This document shows, one piece after another, positions 45,299 to 54,271 of a DNA stretch of 64,000 bases. Both the position numbers and the translations under genes were made by a program. The notes below the pieces were generated by a model that worked only from the letters and a program-made list of their open reading frames with translations, ran no database searches and was not told the origin of the DNA. This DNA comes from Rudaeicoccus suwonensis (lineage in GTDB: Bacteria > Actinomycetota > Actinomycetes > Actinomycetales > Dermatophilaceae). Numbering within the stretch: the stretch's first letter is position 1; every line of letters starts with the position of its first letter. Location of the stretch: positions 744,001-808,000 of the forward strand of contig NZ_VIVQ01000001.1 of assembly GCF_007829035.1 (NCBI RefSeq). Direction: 5' to 3'.

Positions 45299-46171
45299 TC
45301 ACCGCAGGCCGTGTGAGCGCAGCCACGGCGCTGGATTGACCGGTCTGCCGTTCACATGCACTTCCAGGTGCAGGTGCGCGCCGGTCGAATGTCCCGTGTT
45401 GCCAGACAATCCCACGACTTGCCCGCCGTTGACGCGCTGCCCGACTCGCACATCGATGCGTGACATGTGCCCGTAGATCGTCTCGATCCCGCCGCCGTAG
45501 TCCACCTGCACGCGCATGCCGAAGCCGCCGTACCAACCAGCGGCCACCACTCGACCGGTGTGCATCGCATGCAACGGCGTGCCCACGGGCACGGCGTAGT
45601 CCTGTCCGAGGTGGTTGGACGAGCCAACGCCTCCGGGCGACGTACGCAGCCCGAACGGTGAGGTCATCACGCCGGCGCAGTCGCTGACCGCGCACTGCCA
45701 TCCGGTGGAAATGTTCGAATTGCGTTCAGCGGCAGAGGAACTCTGGGCTTTCGGGGTACCCGATGCGCGTGCTGCACTTTGCGCAGAGGCACGCGGCGCA
45801 GGCTGAGTCGGCGGCATGGCGGTGGTCGGCGGTGACGCCGCCGCGCGCCGGGCTCGATCTGCAGCTGTGGCCGCGGACGCGGAATCAACAGGCTGCGGGG
45901 CGCGAAGTTTCACCGTGAGGGCTGCAGCGCGAGCAGTCGCGGCTGCTGCGGCGGTGCTCGACCCGTACAGGCCGCCGGCGGCGACTGGTGTGTTCGACAT
46001 GGCTAGCAGTTGAGTCGAATGGTGCTCTCCCGCAGAGTGATTCGTGTAGACGCACACCGCGGCAGCGCCGGATGCAATCGTCGCCGCGACGGCGGTCGCC
46101 GGCAGGCCGATGCGCCATACCCGTCGTTGTCCGGTCACGGCCGGGCGATGGCGCCCGCAGTATCGATCCAT
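45299..46171 (-). CDS. Secreted M23-family metallopeptidase (LytM type)
   Basis: 290 residues. A basic N-terminus and one hydrophobic segment (about residues 22-42) suggest a signal peptide or anchor. A long Ala/Ser/Pro-rich region runs to about 165. The C-terminal M23 domain has the zinc ligands in NHLGQDYAVPVGTPLHAMHT and in GAHLHLEVHVNGRPVNPAPW. It cleaves peptidoglycan cross-bridges or activates amidases at the cell wall. GGGAGGCAGC precedes the ATG at 46171. It is divergent from the PadR/ABC unit. Confidence 0.88.
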   Translation of the reverse strand: MDRYCGRHRPAVTGQRRVWRIGLPATAVAATIASGAAAVCVYTNHSAGEHHSTQLLAMSNTPVAAGGLYGSSTAAAAATARAAALTVKLRAPQPVDSASAATAADRARRAAASPPTTAMPPTQPAPRASAQSAARASGTPKAQSSSAAERNSNISTGWQCAVSDCAGVMTSPFGLRTSPGGVGSSNHLGQDYAVPVGTPLHAMHTGRVVAAGWYGGFGMRVQVDYGGGIETIYGHMSRIDVRVGQRVNGGQVVGLSGNTGHSTGAHLHLEVHVNGRPVNPAPWLRSHGLR

Positions 46172-46337
46172 GCTGCTGCCTCCCTGTCAGTCGTCGAGTC
46201 CACCGAACGTATGGCGATCGCCCGGCGACGTGCGGGCGCTCTATGGCGCGCTGTGGACAACCTGCTCAGGGGGCGTCCGCTGCGCGTTGCCGCCGTCCGG
46301 ATCGGAGGGACAGGCGACGTGGTTGCGCGCGGCAGGA

Positions 46338-46379
46338 ATACTCGGTATATATACCTTCGGCAGTGGTAATACTCAGTAT
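46338..46379. promoter_or_regulatory. PadR-type operator pair and AT-rich promoter
   Basis: ATACTCAGTAT (46369-46379) is a perfect palindrome around a central C, and ATACTCGGTAT (46338-46348) is a near-perfect copy 31 bp upstream. The second overlaps GGTATATATACC (46344-46355), a perfect 12-bp palindrome rich in A and T that is conspicuous in this high-GC DNA. They lie 22-64 bp before the PadR start. Autoregulation by PadR is expected from the family. Confidence 0.6.
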
Positions 46380-46401
46380 CAACGGCATTCGGGGATCATT
46401 C

Positions 46402-46995
46402 ATGTCGATCAAATTCAGCCTGCTAGCCCTGCTCGACGCGGGCCCGATGTACGGCGCTCAGCTGCGCCACGAGTTCGAGCAACGCACCGGCGGCACGTGG
46501 CCGCTGAACGTCGGGCAGGTCTACACGACTCTCTCGAGGCTCGAGCGCGACGGCCTCGTCGAAACCACCGGCGATGCCGATGATGAGGGCCGGATCGCCT
46601 ACCGCCTCACCGATTCCGGACGGGCGGAGGTCTCTCGATGGTGGGATGTGCCGGTCGGTCGCGATCAGGCGCAACGCAATGAGCTGGCGATCAAACTGGC
46701 GCTCGCAGTCACGCTGCCGGGCGTCGACGTGCAACGCATTGTGCAGGCGCAACGCACGGCGACGATGACACACCTGCGAGATCTCACCCGGCTCAAGAGG
46801 AGCGCGGACGACGCCGACCTCGCTTGGGCCCTGGTCCTCGAATCCCTTGTATTCGCAGACGAAGCCGAGGTCCGATGGTTGGATCACGTCGAATCGAAGC
46901 TTGCGCAGGTTCGCCCGAGTCACGCTCGATCAGACGCCGGCCGGATGGCATACAGCGGAACGAAACCGACGTCGCGCGAGACGAGCCGCACATGA
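46402..46995 (+). CDS. PadR-family transcriptional regulator
   Basis: 197 residues. The winged helix is MSIKFSLLALLDAGPMYGAQ with LRHEFEQRTGGTWPLNVGQV and YTTLSRLERDGLVE; the typical PadR wing carries GRIAYRLTDSGRAEVSRWW. A C-terminal four-helix region follows for dimerisation. It starts 22 bp after the second palindrome and overlaps the ABC ATPase gene by 4 bp, so it most likely represses its own operon and is relieved by a toxic ligand or antibiotic. The ligand is unknown. Confidence 0.9.
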   Translation: MSIKFSLLALLDAGPMYGAQLRHEFEQRTGGTWPLNVGQVYTTLSRLERDGLVETTGDADDEGRIAYRLTDSGRAEVSRWWDVPVGRDQAQRNELAIKLALAVTLPGVDVQRIVQAQRTATMTHLRDLTRLKRSADDADLAWALVLESLVFADEAEVRWLDHVESKLAQVRPSHARSDAGRMAYSGTKPTSRETSRT

Positions 46996-47720
46996 CTGAC
47001 AGTTGCACGCTGATGCTCGATGCTGTGGAGCGAACGCACGGCTCGGGAGAGACGGTAGTGCACGCCCTGCGCGGCGTGAGTATGCAGATTCGGCCGGGTG
47101 AACTCGTTGCAGTCATGGGGCCGAGCGGCTCGGGCAAGTCGACGCTGCTCAATGTGGCCGGCGGCCTGGACGCGCCGACGAGCGGACGAGTCGTCATACT
47201 CGGCAACGACCTGGCACGTATGTCGCGGGCCGCTCTCGACCAACTGCGGCGACGCAGCATGGGGTTCGTCTTTCAGGACCTCAACCTGATCCCGTCGCTG
47301 ACAGCGATCGAAAATGTCTCTCTCCCATTGGAATTGGATGGCATCGGCCAGCGCAAGGCCCGAGCGGCGGCGCGCGATGCCCTCGAAAAGGTCGGGATCT
47401 CCGATCTCGCTGACCGATTCCCGGAGCACCTGTCCGGCGGGCAGCAGCAGCGAGCGGCGATCGCCCGCGCGCTCGTGGGTGAGCGCAGTCTGGTGCTCGC
47501 CGACGAGCCCACCGGAGCGCTGGATTCGACGACCGGTGAGGCGGTGCTGCGCACCCTGCGAGAGCAGTGCGACAACGGTGCGTCCGGCCTGCTGGTGACG
47601 CACGAGTCGCGCCACGCGGCGTGGGCGGACCGGGTGATCTTCCTGCGTGACGGAGTGATCGTCGACTCGACCGGTGATGCGGCAACGCCCGAATCACTGC
47701 TGACCCGCGTGACGACATGA
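46992..47720 (+). CDS. ABC transporter ATPase (MacB/LolD type)
   Basis: 242 residues. Walker A VMGPSGSGKSTLLNVAGGLD, Q-loop MGFVFQDLNLIPS, signature LSGGQQQRAAIARAL and Walker B LVLADEPTGALDSTTGE are all intact. The GPSGSGKST/Q-loop style is that of exporters paired with FtsX-type permeases (antimicrobial-peptide efflux or lipoprotein export). It overlaps PadR upstream and the permease downstream by 4 bp each. Confidence 0.93.
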   Translation: MTDSCTLMLDAVERTHGSGETVVHALRGVSMQIRPGELVAVMGPSGSGKSTLLNVAGGLDAPTSGRVVILGNDLARMSRAALDQLRRRSMGFVFQDLNLIPSLTAIENVSLPLELDGIGQRKARAAARDALEKVGISDLADRFPEHLSGGQQQRAAIARALVGERSLVLADEPTGALDSTTGEAVLRTLREQCDNGASGLLVTHESRHAAWADRVIFLRDGVIVDSTGDAATPESLLTRVTT

Positions 47721-50509
47721 GCAGCTCGGGGGAGCGTATGTCGGCTCACGCAAGAACCGGATTGCCAGGCGCAGCAAGGTATTTCACCAGTTGGCGGATC
47801 TCGCTGCGCCTGGCCTTCCGCGACATCGCCATGAACAAAGGTCGGGCAGCCCTGGTGGTGCTTCTCGTCGGTCTGCCGGTCTTCGTGATCGCCGCGGCCG
47901 GCACCTTCGCCGTGACCAAGGACGTCAGCCCGAAGGAAGCATTGTCACGCACGATGGGCACCGGCCAGGCGCTGATCGAACCTGCTCGACAGAACACGAA
48001 CTTCGTGCAACAACCCGACGGCTTCAACATCTGGAACACGCAGGTTCGCGGCATCGCACCGTTGCAGAAACTTCCTGGCGCCAAGGCTGTCGGCGACTTC
48101 AGCGCGTCCGGCGCACAACAGGTCACTGGTGGGCGGCTGTGGCCCACCAGCGAAGGACGAGTCCGCGTGCATATCGGAAACCGTCACGTCGATGCAGCGG
48201 TTCTCGGGATCGACGGCCGCCAGCACGTCTACGCAGGTATGGCGCAACTGGTCTCCGGACACTGGCCCACCTCGTCGAATCAGGTGCTGGTCTCAACGGC
48301 AGGCGAAGCCTCCGGAATACCCACGCGCGGAACGCTGTCGATCGACGACGGTGCCGGCTCGGTGCGGCGGGTGGTGATCGTCGGCACGGCGGTCACGCCG
48401 AATGCGGAGGATCTGGTGACCATGCCGGACTCGGCGGTCGACTGGGCGACGCCGACCGGGTGGATTCTGCAGCGATCGACGCCGGTGACCTGGCCGGAGG
48501 TCAAACAGCTCAACAGCTTCGATCTACTGGTCGAGAGTCGCGCGGTTGTCGACTCTCCTGCTGAGGCGGACTCCGACCCGCTTGTCGACGTGCCGGTCGG
48601 CAGCCAGGTGCCGCTGACCGTATGGGTGTTGTTCGGCACGAGCCTGGTGCTCGTGATCGCACTGCTCTCCGGGCCGGCATTCGCAGCCAGCGGCAATCGC
48701 AACCGCAGGGCACTCGGGCTTCTTGCGAGCAATGGCGCCACCAGGTCGCAACTGCGGCGCTACCTGTTGGCCCAAGCTCTCGTGCTTGGTGCCCTCTCGG
48801 CATTCGTGTCGCTCGTGCTCGGTGCGGCGGCCGGCGTCGCAGCAGCGGAGATCTGGCAACGCGTCGACCCGCGAACAGTCTTCGGACCGGTCGACATCCG
48901 CTGGTTTTGGGGAGCGTTGTTGTTCTTCGTCGCAGTGGTGGCGTCGCTCGTCGCCGCATTCATCCCGGCGATGATCGCCAGCAGACTCAACCTGATCCAG
49001 GTCTTGCGCGGGCAGGTCTCCACGCCTCGTGTCCATCCCGGTTGGCCCCTGATCGGGCTCGTGCTCGTGATCCTCGGCGGCGTCAGCATCACCTACGGTC
49101 TGCGAACGGAGGTGCGGTCCAGGACGGTCACCTCCGAGTTCTCCGTTGTCGGCGGCGCGGCCGGGTTGTTCTCCGGTGCGCTGATGACAGCTCCCTGGGT
49201 CCTCTTGCAGCTGGGTCGCATCGCCGGGTATCTGCCATTGGCAACACGACTCGCTGTTCGCGATCTTGCCCGCCAGCGCGGTCGCGGAGTCGCCACCATC
49301 GGCGCGATCATGGCGACGGTCGGGGTGATGACCACGCTCATGATCGGCTTCGCCAGCTACGAATCCGTCGGGCGCCACAACTACCACGCGCTCGTTCCAA
49401 TGGGCACGGCCGTGGTGACAGCCGATGGGGCTTCGGTCGCGAGTGCGCTGCCGGCCATTCGCGAGGTCTTGCCGAAAGCAGATGTCGTCACATTCCGGGT
49501 CCAGGGTCAACCGATTGCGAACACGATCGTTCGTGCCGGTGCACCTGAGCAGGTGCGACTCTTCGCGGCATACACCTCGGGCTGCTCAGACACTCAGGCG
49601 CTGGCTACCAACGTGAGCGGTCCGACCAGCAGATGCTCACCGACCCTGAGTAGTCAGGCGCCGCTCGTGTCGGCGAGCCTCGCCGATCTGAAGGCCCAAT
49701 TCGATCTCACGGCGACCGACGTTGCCGCCCTGCGCCGCGGGGACGTCTTGATGGCCGCGCCATCGCGGGTCCGGACGCTCCGCGTGGTCGCAGGCACGGG
49801 CCTTCTCAACCGCGGAACGGGCGCGTTGACGCACGTCCAACCCACGTCAGTCAGCACCGTGCCGGTCGTCGCGACTCACGTCGTCGGTGTATGGGGTCTG
49901 CCGTCCGCAGGTGGCGAGGACGGCTCGGGTCCGGTCGTTCCGATTGGACTGGTCGCCGACACCACCGCCGCACGACTGCCGGGCGGGGTCTCACCAGTCA
50001 GCTATCTGATCCATAACTCCGGTGGTGTCTCCCGCCACGACCAGCGCGTGATCGACCAGAAACTGAACGACGGCCTCACGCTGTATGTCGAGCGTGGTTA
50101 TCACAGTGACGCCACGTGGATCTTTCTGCTGATCGGTGCGACATTCGGGCTTTTGGTGTTGGTAGCGACGCTGACCGCGACGGCACTGTCACAAGCCGAA
50201 TCACGTTCCGACAGCGCGACATTGGCGTCCATCGGTGCCTCGGCATTCACTCGTCGCCGGATCGCCGCGGCGAACGCCGCCGTCGTCGGTCTCACCGGCG
50301 CTGTCTTCGGTCTCGTGATCGGTGCGGTGCCCGGCATTGCCGTTGCGCACCCGCTTGCCCAGATCTATGGCGCTGTGCCGTCACAGTCCGTCGTGACGAT
50401 CCCGTGGTCGACGCTCGGGACGGTGGTGGTCGGCGTGCCGTTGCTCGCCGGTCTGCTGGCGGCGCTCGTGACTCGGGGTCGACCGCCGATGACCCGGCGG
50501 CTGACCTGA
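47717..50509 (+). CDS. FtsX-like ABC transporter permease
   Basis: 930 residues. One N-terminal TM (about 35-55) is followed by a large extracytoplasmic region and then several TM helices in the middle (FGTSLVLVIALLSGPAFAAS and on) and four at the C-terminus (WIFLLIGATFGLLVLVATLT and on). Two FtsX domains fit the length. Together with the ATPase it makes an MacB-like or antimicrobial-peptide exporter. Control by the PadR protein in the same operon suggests inducible efflux; substrate is unknown. Confidence 0.88.
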   Translation: MSSSGERMSAHARTGLPGAARYFTSWRISLRLAFRDIAMNKGRAALVVLLVGLPVFVIAAAGTFAVTKDVSPKEALSRTMGTGQALIEPARQNTNFVQQPDGFNIWNTQVRGIAPLQKLPGAKAVGDFSASGAQQVTGGRLWPTSEGRVRVHIGNRHVDAAVLGIDGRQHVYAGMAQLVSGHWPTSSNQVLVSTAGEASGIPTRGTLSIDDGAGSVRRVVIVGTAVTPNAEDLVTMPDSAVDWATPTGWILQRSTPVTWPEVKQLNSFDLLVESRAVVDSPAEADSDPLVDVPVGSQVPLTVWVLFGTSLVLVIALLSGPAFAASGNRNRRALGLLASNGATRSQLRRYLLAQALVLGALSAFVSLVLGAAAGVAAAEIWQRVDPRTVFGPVDIRWFWGALLFFVAVVASLVAAFIPAMIASRLNLIQVLRGQVSTPRVHPGWPLIGLVLVILGGVSITYGLRTEVRSRTVTSEFSVVGGAAGLFSGALMTAPWVLLQLGRIAGYLPLATRLAVRDLARQRGRGVATIGAIMATVGVMTTLMIGFASYESVGRHNYHALVPMGTAVVTADGASVASALPAIREVLPKADVVTFRVQGQPIANTIVRAGAPEQVRLFAAYTSGCSDTQALATNVSGPTSRCSPTLSSQAPLVSASLADLKAQFDLTATDVAALRRGDVLMAAPSRVRTLRVVAGTGLLNRGTGALTHVQPTSVSTVPVVATHVVGVWGLPSAGGEDGSGPVVPIGLVADTTAARLPGGVSPVSYLIHNSGGVSRHDQRVIDQKLNDGLTLYVERGYHSDATWIFLLIGATFGLLVLVATLTATALSQAESRSDSATLASIGASAFTRRRIAAANAAVVGLTGAVFGLVIGAVPGIAVAHPLAQIYGAVPSQSVVTIPWSTLGTVVVGVPLLAGLLAALVTRGRPPMTRRLT

Positions 50510-50588
50510 CACCGGGGTTTCGGTCTCGAAGCTGTCGTCATACGTGCCCGTGGACGTGAGATCGGTCACGCCTGGATAAGGTGCACGT

Positions 50589-51002
50589 ATGACGACAGCC
50601 CCCCTTCGCATCGTGGTCGCCAAGCCCGGACTCGACGGTCACGACCGCGGAGCCAAGGTCGTCGCGCGGGCGTTGCGCGACGGTGGCATGGAAGTCATCT
50701 ACACCGGACTGCACCAGACGCCCGAGCAGATCGTCGAAGCCGCGATCCAGGAAGACGCGGATGCCGTTGGCCTGTCGGTGCTTTCGGGCGCTCACATGAC
50801 GTTGTTCGCCAAGGTGATCGATCTGCTCAAGGCAAAGGACGCCGACGACATCGTCGTCTTCGGCGGCGGCATCATCCCTGAAGAAGACATGCCGCAACTG
50901 CGCGAGATGGGCGTGGCGACCGTGTTCACCCCGGGCGCCACCACCACCGAGATCGTCGACTGGGTCCGAACCCACGTCGGCGGCGACCACGCTGAGGGAT
51001 AG
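50589..51002 (+). CDS. Cobalamin B12-binding domain protein
   Basis: 137 residues of a free-standing B12-binding Rossmann-like domain. The base-off/His-on motif DxHxxG is [10 protein letters not shown] (about 14-23). Further on, LSVLSGAHM and [10 protein letters not shown] are conserved in methylmalonyl-CoA mutase C-terminal domains. It resembles small subunits of isobutyryl- or 2-hydroxyisobutyryl-CoA mutase, but no large subunit is adjacent. It is 135 bp upstream of sucC, fitting a link to succinyl-CoA. Coenzyme partner is unproven. Confidence 0.88.
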   Translation: MTTAPLRIVVAKPGLDGHDRGAKVVARALRDGGMEVIYTGLHQTPEQIVEAAIQEDADAVGLSVLSGAHMTLFAKVIDLLKAKDADDIVVFGGGIIPEEDMPQLREMGVATVFTPGATTTEIVDWVRTHVGGDHAEG

Positions 51003-51137
51003 GCTCCGAAACGGACAGATGAAGCTCGGGCACGTCTGGTCTGCGCTGACTCGCGTGGCGTTCGTGGCCGGGCCGCGCGAGCTTCCTCTCCACCAGGAGA
51101 GACCCTTCATTCCTTCAATGACGAGGATGGATTCCGC

Positions 51138-52328
51138 GTGGATCTTTTTGAATACCAGGCGCGCGACATGTTCGAGGCGCACGGGGTCCCCGTGCTCGCG
51201 GGCAAGACCGCCACGACTCCCGAGCAGGCCAGGGCCGCCGCCGAAGAGATCGGCGCATCGTCCGGCGGCGTGACCGTCGTCAAGGCGCAGGTCAAGACCG
51301 GTGGTCGCGGGAAGGCGGGCGGCGTCAAGGTGGCCAAGTCCGCCGACGAGGCGCAGCAGAATGCCGAGGCGATCCTCGGCATGGACATCAAGGGCCACAC
51401 TGTGGGCACCGTGATGATCGCCCAGGGCGCCAAGATCGCCCACGAGTATTACTTCTCAGTGCTGCTGGACCGTGCCAACCGCACCTACCTGGCGATGTGC
51501 TCGGTCGAGGGTGGCATGGAGATCGAGCAGCTCGCTGTCGAGCGCCCGGATGCTCTCGCCCGCGTCGCGGTCGACCCCAACGTGGGCATCGACGCCGCCA
51601 AGGCCAAGGAGATCGTCGAGGCAGCGAAGTTCGACGCCGAGACCGGTGCCAAGGTCGCCCCCGTGCTCGAGAAGCTGTGGGGGGTCTACCGCGACGAGGA
51701 CGCCACCCTGGTCGAGGTCAACCCGCTGGTGCAGACCGAGGACGGCGACATCGTCGCTCTCGACGGCAAGGTCTCGCTCGACGCGAACGCCGACTTCCGC
51801 CACCCCGACCACGCCACCCTCGAGGACAAGGCCGCGGCCGACCCGCTCGAGGCCGCGGCCAAGGAGAAGGGCCTGAACTACGTCAAGCTCGACGGCGATG
51901 TCGGCATCATCGGCAACGGTGCAGGCCTGGTCATGTCGACGCTGGACGTCGTCGCCTACGCCGGTGAGAAGGTCACGAACGGCCAGGGTGCGAATCCCAA
52001 GCCCGCGAACTTCCTCGACATCGGTGGTGGCGCGAGCGCCGAGGTGATGGCGAACGGGCTGTCGATCATCCTCGGTGACGCGCAGGTGAAGTCCGTTTTC
52101 GTCAACGTCTTCGGCGGCATCACTGCATGCGACGAGGTCGCCAAGGGCATCGTCGGTGCACTTGACTCCCTCGGTGACAGCGCCACCAAGCCATTGGTCG
52201 TGCGCCTCGACGGCAACAACGTCGAAGAGGGTCGTCGGATCCTTGCCGAGCGCAATCACCCGCTGGTCACGATCGAAGCCACCATGGACGGCGCTGCCGC
52301 CAAAGCCGCCGAGCTTGCGGCGAAGTAA
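51138..52328 (+). CDS. sucC: Succinyl-CoA ligase subunit beta
   Basis: 396 residues. It begins [20 protein letters not shown] (GTG 51138), and the ATP-grasp region includes [20 protein letters not shown] near 49-68. The carboxylate/nucleotide loop appears as EVNPLV. The end [19 protein letters not shown] is typical. With SucD it interconverts succinyl-CoA and succinate with ADP or GDP phosphorylation in the TCA cycle. AGGA upstream is a plausible ribosome site. It is followed by sucD after 15 bp. Confidence 0.97.
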   Translation: MDLFEYQARDMFEAHGVPVLAGKTATTPEQARAAAEEIGASSGGVTVVKAQVKTGGRGKAGGVKVAKSADEAQQNAEAILGMDIKGHTVGTVMIAQGAKIAHEYYFSVLLDRANRTYLAMCSVEGGMEIEQLAVERPDALARVAVDPNVGIDAAKAKEIVEAAKFDAETGAKVAPVLEKLWGVYRDEDATLVEVNPLVQTEDGDIVALDGKVSLDANADFRHPDHATLEDKAAADPLEAAAKEKGLNYVKLDGDVGIIGNGAGLVMSTLDVVAYAGEKVTNGQGANPKPANFLDIGGGASAEVMANGLSIILGDAQVKSVFVNVFGGITACDEVAKGIVGALDSLGDSATKPLVVRLDGNNVEEGRRILAERNHPLVTIEATMDGAAAKAAELAAK

Positions 52329-52343
52329 GGGGAATCGTTAGTA

Positions 52344-53231
52344 ATGGCAATCTTTTTGAACGCTGACTCCAAGGTCGTCGTCCAGGGCATGACCGGTGCT
52401 GTCGGCATGAAGCACACCAAGTTGATGCTGGGCGACGGCACCGCCGTCGTCGGTGGCGTCAACCCGAGGAAGGCCGGGCAGCAGGTCGACATCGACGGCA
52501 CGCAGATTCCGGTCTTCGGCACCGTCAAGGAGGCCATGGAGGCCACCGGTGCCAACGTCTCGGTCGTCTTCGTGCCGCCGGCCTTCACCAAGGCCGCCGT
52601 CATCGAGGCCATCGATGCGCAGATGCCGCTGGTCGTCGTGATCACCGAGGGTGTCCCGGTCAAGGACTCCGCGGAGTTCTTCAACTACTCCCTCGGCAAG
52701 GCCACCCGCATCATCGGCCCCAACTGCCCCGGCCTGATGAGCCCCGGCAAGTCCAACGTCGGCATCATCCCCGGCGACATCGCCGGGCCCGGCCGCATCG
52801 GCCTGGTCAGCAAGTCGGGCACGCTCACCTACCAGATGATGTACGAGCTCAAGCAGTTCGGCTTCTCCACCGCAATCGGCATCGGTGGTGACCCGATCAT
52901 CGGCACCACCCACATCGACGCGCTCGAGGCCTTCCAGGCCGACGACGAGACCGACGCGATCGTGATGATCGGCGAGATCGGCGGCGACGCCGAGGAGCGC
53001 GCTGCGGCATACATCAAGGAGCACGTGACCAAGCCGGTCGTCGGCTACGTTGCGGGTTTCACCGCGCCCGAGGGCAAGACGATGGGCCACGCCGGCGCCA
53101 TCGTGTCCGGCTCCTCGGGCACCGCGCAGGCCAAGAAGGAGGCCCTCGAGGCCGCCGGTGTCAAGGTCGGCAAGACCCCTTCCGAGACTGCGGCACTGAT
53201 GACCGAAATCATGAACGGCCTTCAGCGCTGA
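52344..53231 (+). CDS. sucD: Succinyl-CoA ligase subunit alpha
   Basis: 295 residues. It begins [20 protein letters not shown]; the CoA-binding domain is first, and the active-site histidine is in [20 protein letters not shown] near 250. [20 protein letters not shown] near 130 is another family marker. It partners SucC in the TCA cycle. It is directly followed by a strong terminator hairpin. Confidence 0.97.
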   Translation: MAIFLNADSKVVVQGMTGAVGMKHTKLMLGDGTAVVGGVNPRKAGQQVDIDGTQIPVFGTVKEAMEATGANVSVVFVPPAFTKAAVIEAIDAQMPLVVVITEGVPVKDSAEFFNYSLGKATRIIGPNCPGLMSPGKSNVGIIPGDIAGPGRIGLVSKSGTLTYQMMYELKQFGFSTAIGIGGDPIIGTTHIDALEAFQADDETDAIVMIGEIGGDAEERAAAYIKEHVTKPVVGYVAGFTAPEGKTMGHAGAIVSGSSGTAQAKKEALEAAGVKVGKTPSETAALMTEIMNGLQR

Positions 53232-53249
53232 CGCTTTTCGCCACACGGC

Positions 53250-53287
53250 ACGCGGCCGGCCACCTTCGAGAGGGTGGCCGGCCGCGT
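53250..53287 (+). terminator. Rho-independent-type terminator after sucD
   Basis: A 15-bp perfect stem ACGCGGCCGGCCACC (53250-53264) and its complement (53273-53287) enclose an 8-base loop, starting 18 bp after the sucD stop. It is followed by CTGTGTTC, a short T-poor tail as often seen in high-GC actinobacteria. Confidence 0.8.
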
Positions 53288-53320
53288 CTGTGTTCAGGCT
53301 CGGTATCCTGCGCGCTCACG

Positions 53321-53440
53321 CGTCACACGCGATCCGAGCTGTATGCCGCGGGCTCGCGCCTCACACGCGCTCCGAGCTGTATGCCGCGGGCTCGCGCCTC
53401 ACACGCGCTCCGAGCTGTATGCCGCGCGCCCACGCCTCAC
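53321..53440. repeat. 38-bp tandem repeat ending in a stop codon
   Basis: Three units at 53321-53358, 53359-53396 and 53397-53434, each with CTCACACGCGCTCCGAGC or a near copy and GTATGCCGCG, followed by the start of a fourth (CCTCACGCG). The fourth contains the TCA that is the stop codon (53437-53439) of the minus-strand prepilin peptidase gene. It fills the 205-bp gap with the terminator. Confidence 0.85.
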
Positions 53441-54096
53441 GCGCCGAGCCAGGCCAGGATCGCTCCGGCGATGAGGAACGGGCCGAAGGCGATGTGGGTG
53501 TGCCTGGTGGCGCGGCGCGTCAGCAACAGCGCAACGGCCCAGCCGCCACCCAGCAGGAAGGCCAGCATCGTGGCGCCGAGCACGGCCTCCCAGGAGAACC
53601 ATCCCGTCAGCACACCGAGGCTCGCCGCGAGCTTCACGTCGCCGAAGCCCAGCCCTGCGCCGCCGGGTGAGGCGAGCATCAGCACGGCATACGTGACGAA
53701 TGCGATGAGCCCGGCCGCCGCCGCGCGTGACAGTGCCGACCAGTCGCCCGAGGTGGCCGACGCGATGATGGCGACGAGCACAGCGGCAGCGATGAGCGGA
53801 TAGGTGATCCTGTCCGGCAGGCGGTGGACATCGGCGTCAACGGCCACGAGTGCGGTGAGCGGCAGGCACATCGCGGCATACAGCACTGCGATCGTGAACC
53901 CGTGCCGACCGCCGAGACCGAAGGCGGTGACCGCCGCGGCCACCGGCAGCACGACGACCACCCAGCTGTATGAGCGACCCCGCAGCTGAACGTCTGTCGG
54001 TTGACGGTGGTGGCCACGGCGCAGCCTCTGCTGCAGTGGTATCGAGGCGGCGAGCGCGCAGCCTGCCACGAGCGCAGGGAGCAGCCAGCCGGTCAT
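53437..54096 (-). CDS. Prepilin peptidase / A24 leader peptidase
   Basis: About 219 residues, mostly hydrophobic (six or more TM segments). The two aspartates of aspartic prepilin peptidases lie in VDADVHRLPDRITYPLIAAA (near 89-108) and in GLGFGDVKLAASLGVL (near 155-170; the GxGD motif). It lacks the N-terminal cysteine-rich methylase domain of full PilD, so it is the short form. It would process type IV pilin-like or Flp/Tad precursors. No pilus genes are nearby. ATG 54096 is chosen over upstream starts. Confidence 0.85.
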   Translation of the reverse strand: MTGWLLPALVAGCALAASIPLQQRLRRGHHRQPTDVQLRGRSYSWVVVVLPVAAAVTAFGLGGRHGFTIAVLYAAMCLPLTALVAVDADVHRLPDRITYPLIAAAVLVAIIASATSGDWSALSRAAAAGLIAFVTYAVLMLASPGGAGLGFGDVKLAASLGVLTGWFSWEAVLGATMLAFLLGGGWAVALLLTRRATRHTHIAFGPFLIAGAILAWLGA

Positions 54097-54271
54097 GCGG
54101 TCAGAGCCTAACCGGCTGGCGCCGGGGTGTACGGCTGTCGTCCACAAGGGTGGCGGTTCGCCCGGACGAGCCGGTCGCGGTGCGCCTTCGTGAGGTCGTC
54201 GCATGGTCAGTTGGCCGCTGGTCGGCGTGCCTGCGCGACGAAGCGATGCTCCGCAGGGACGATGGACGGCG

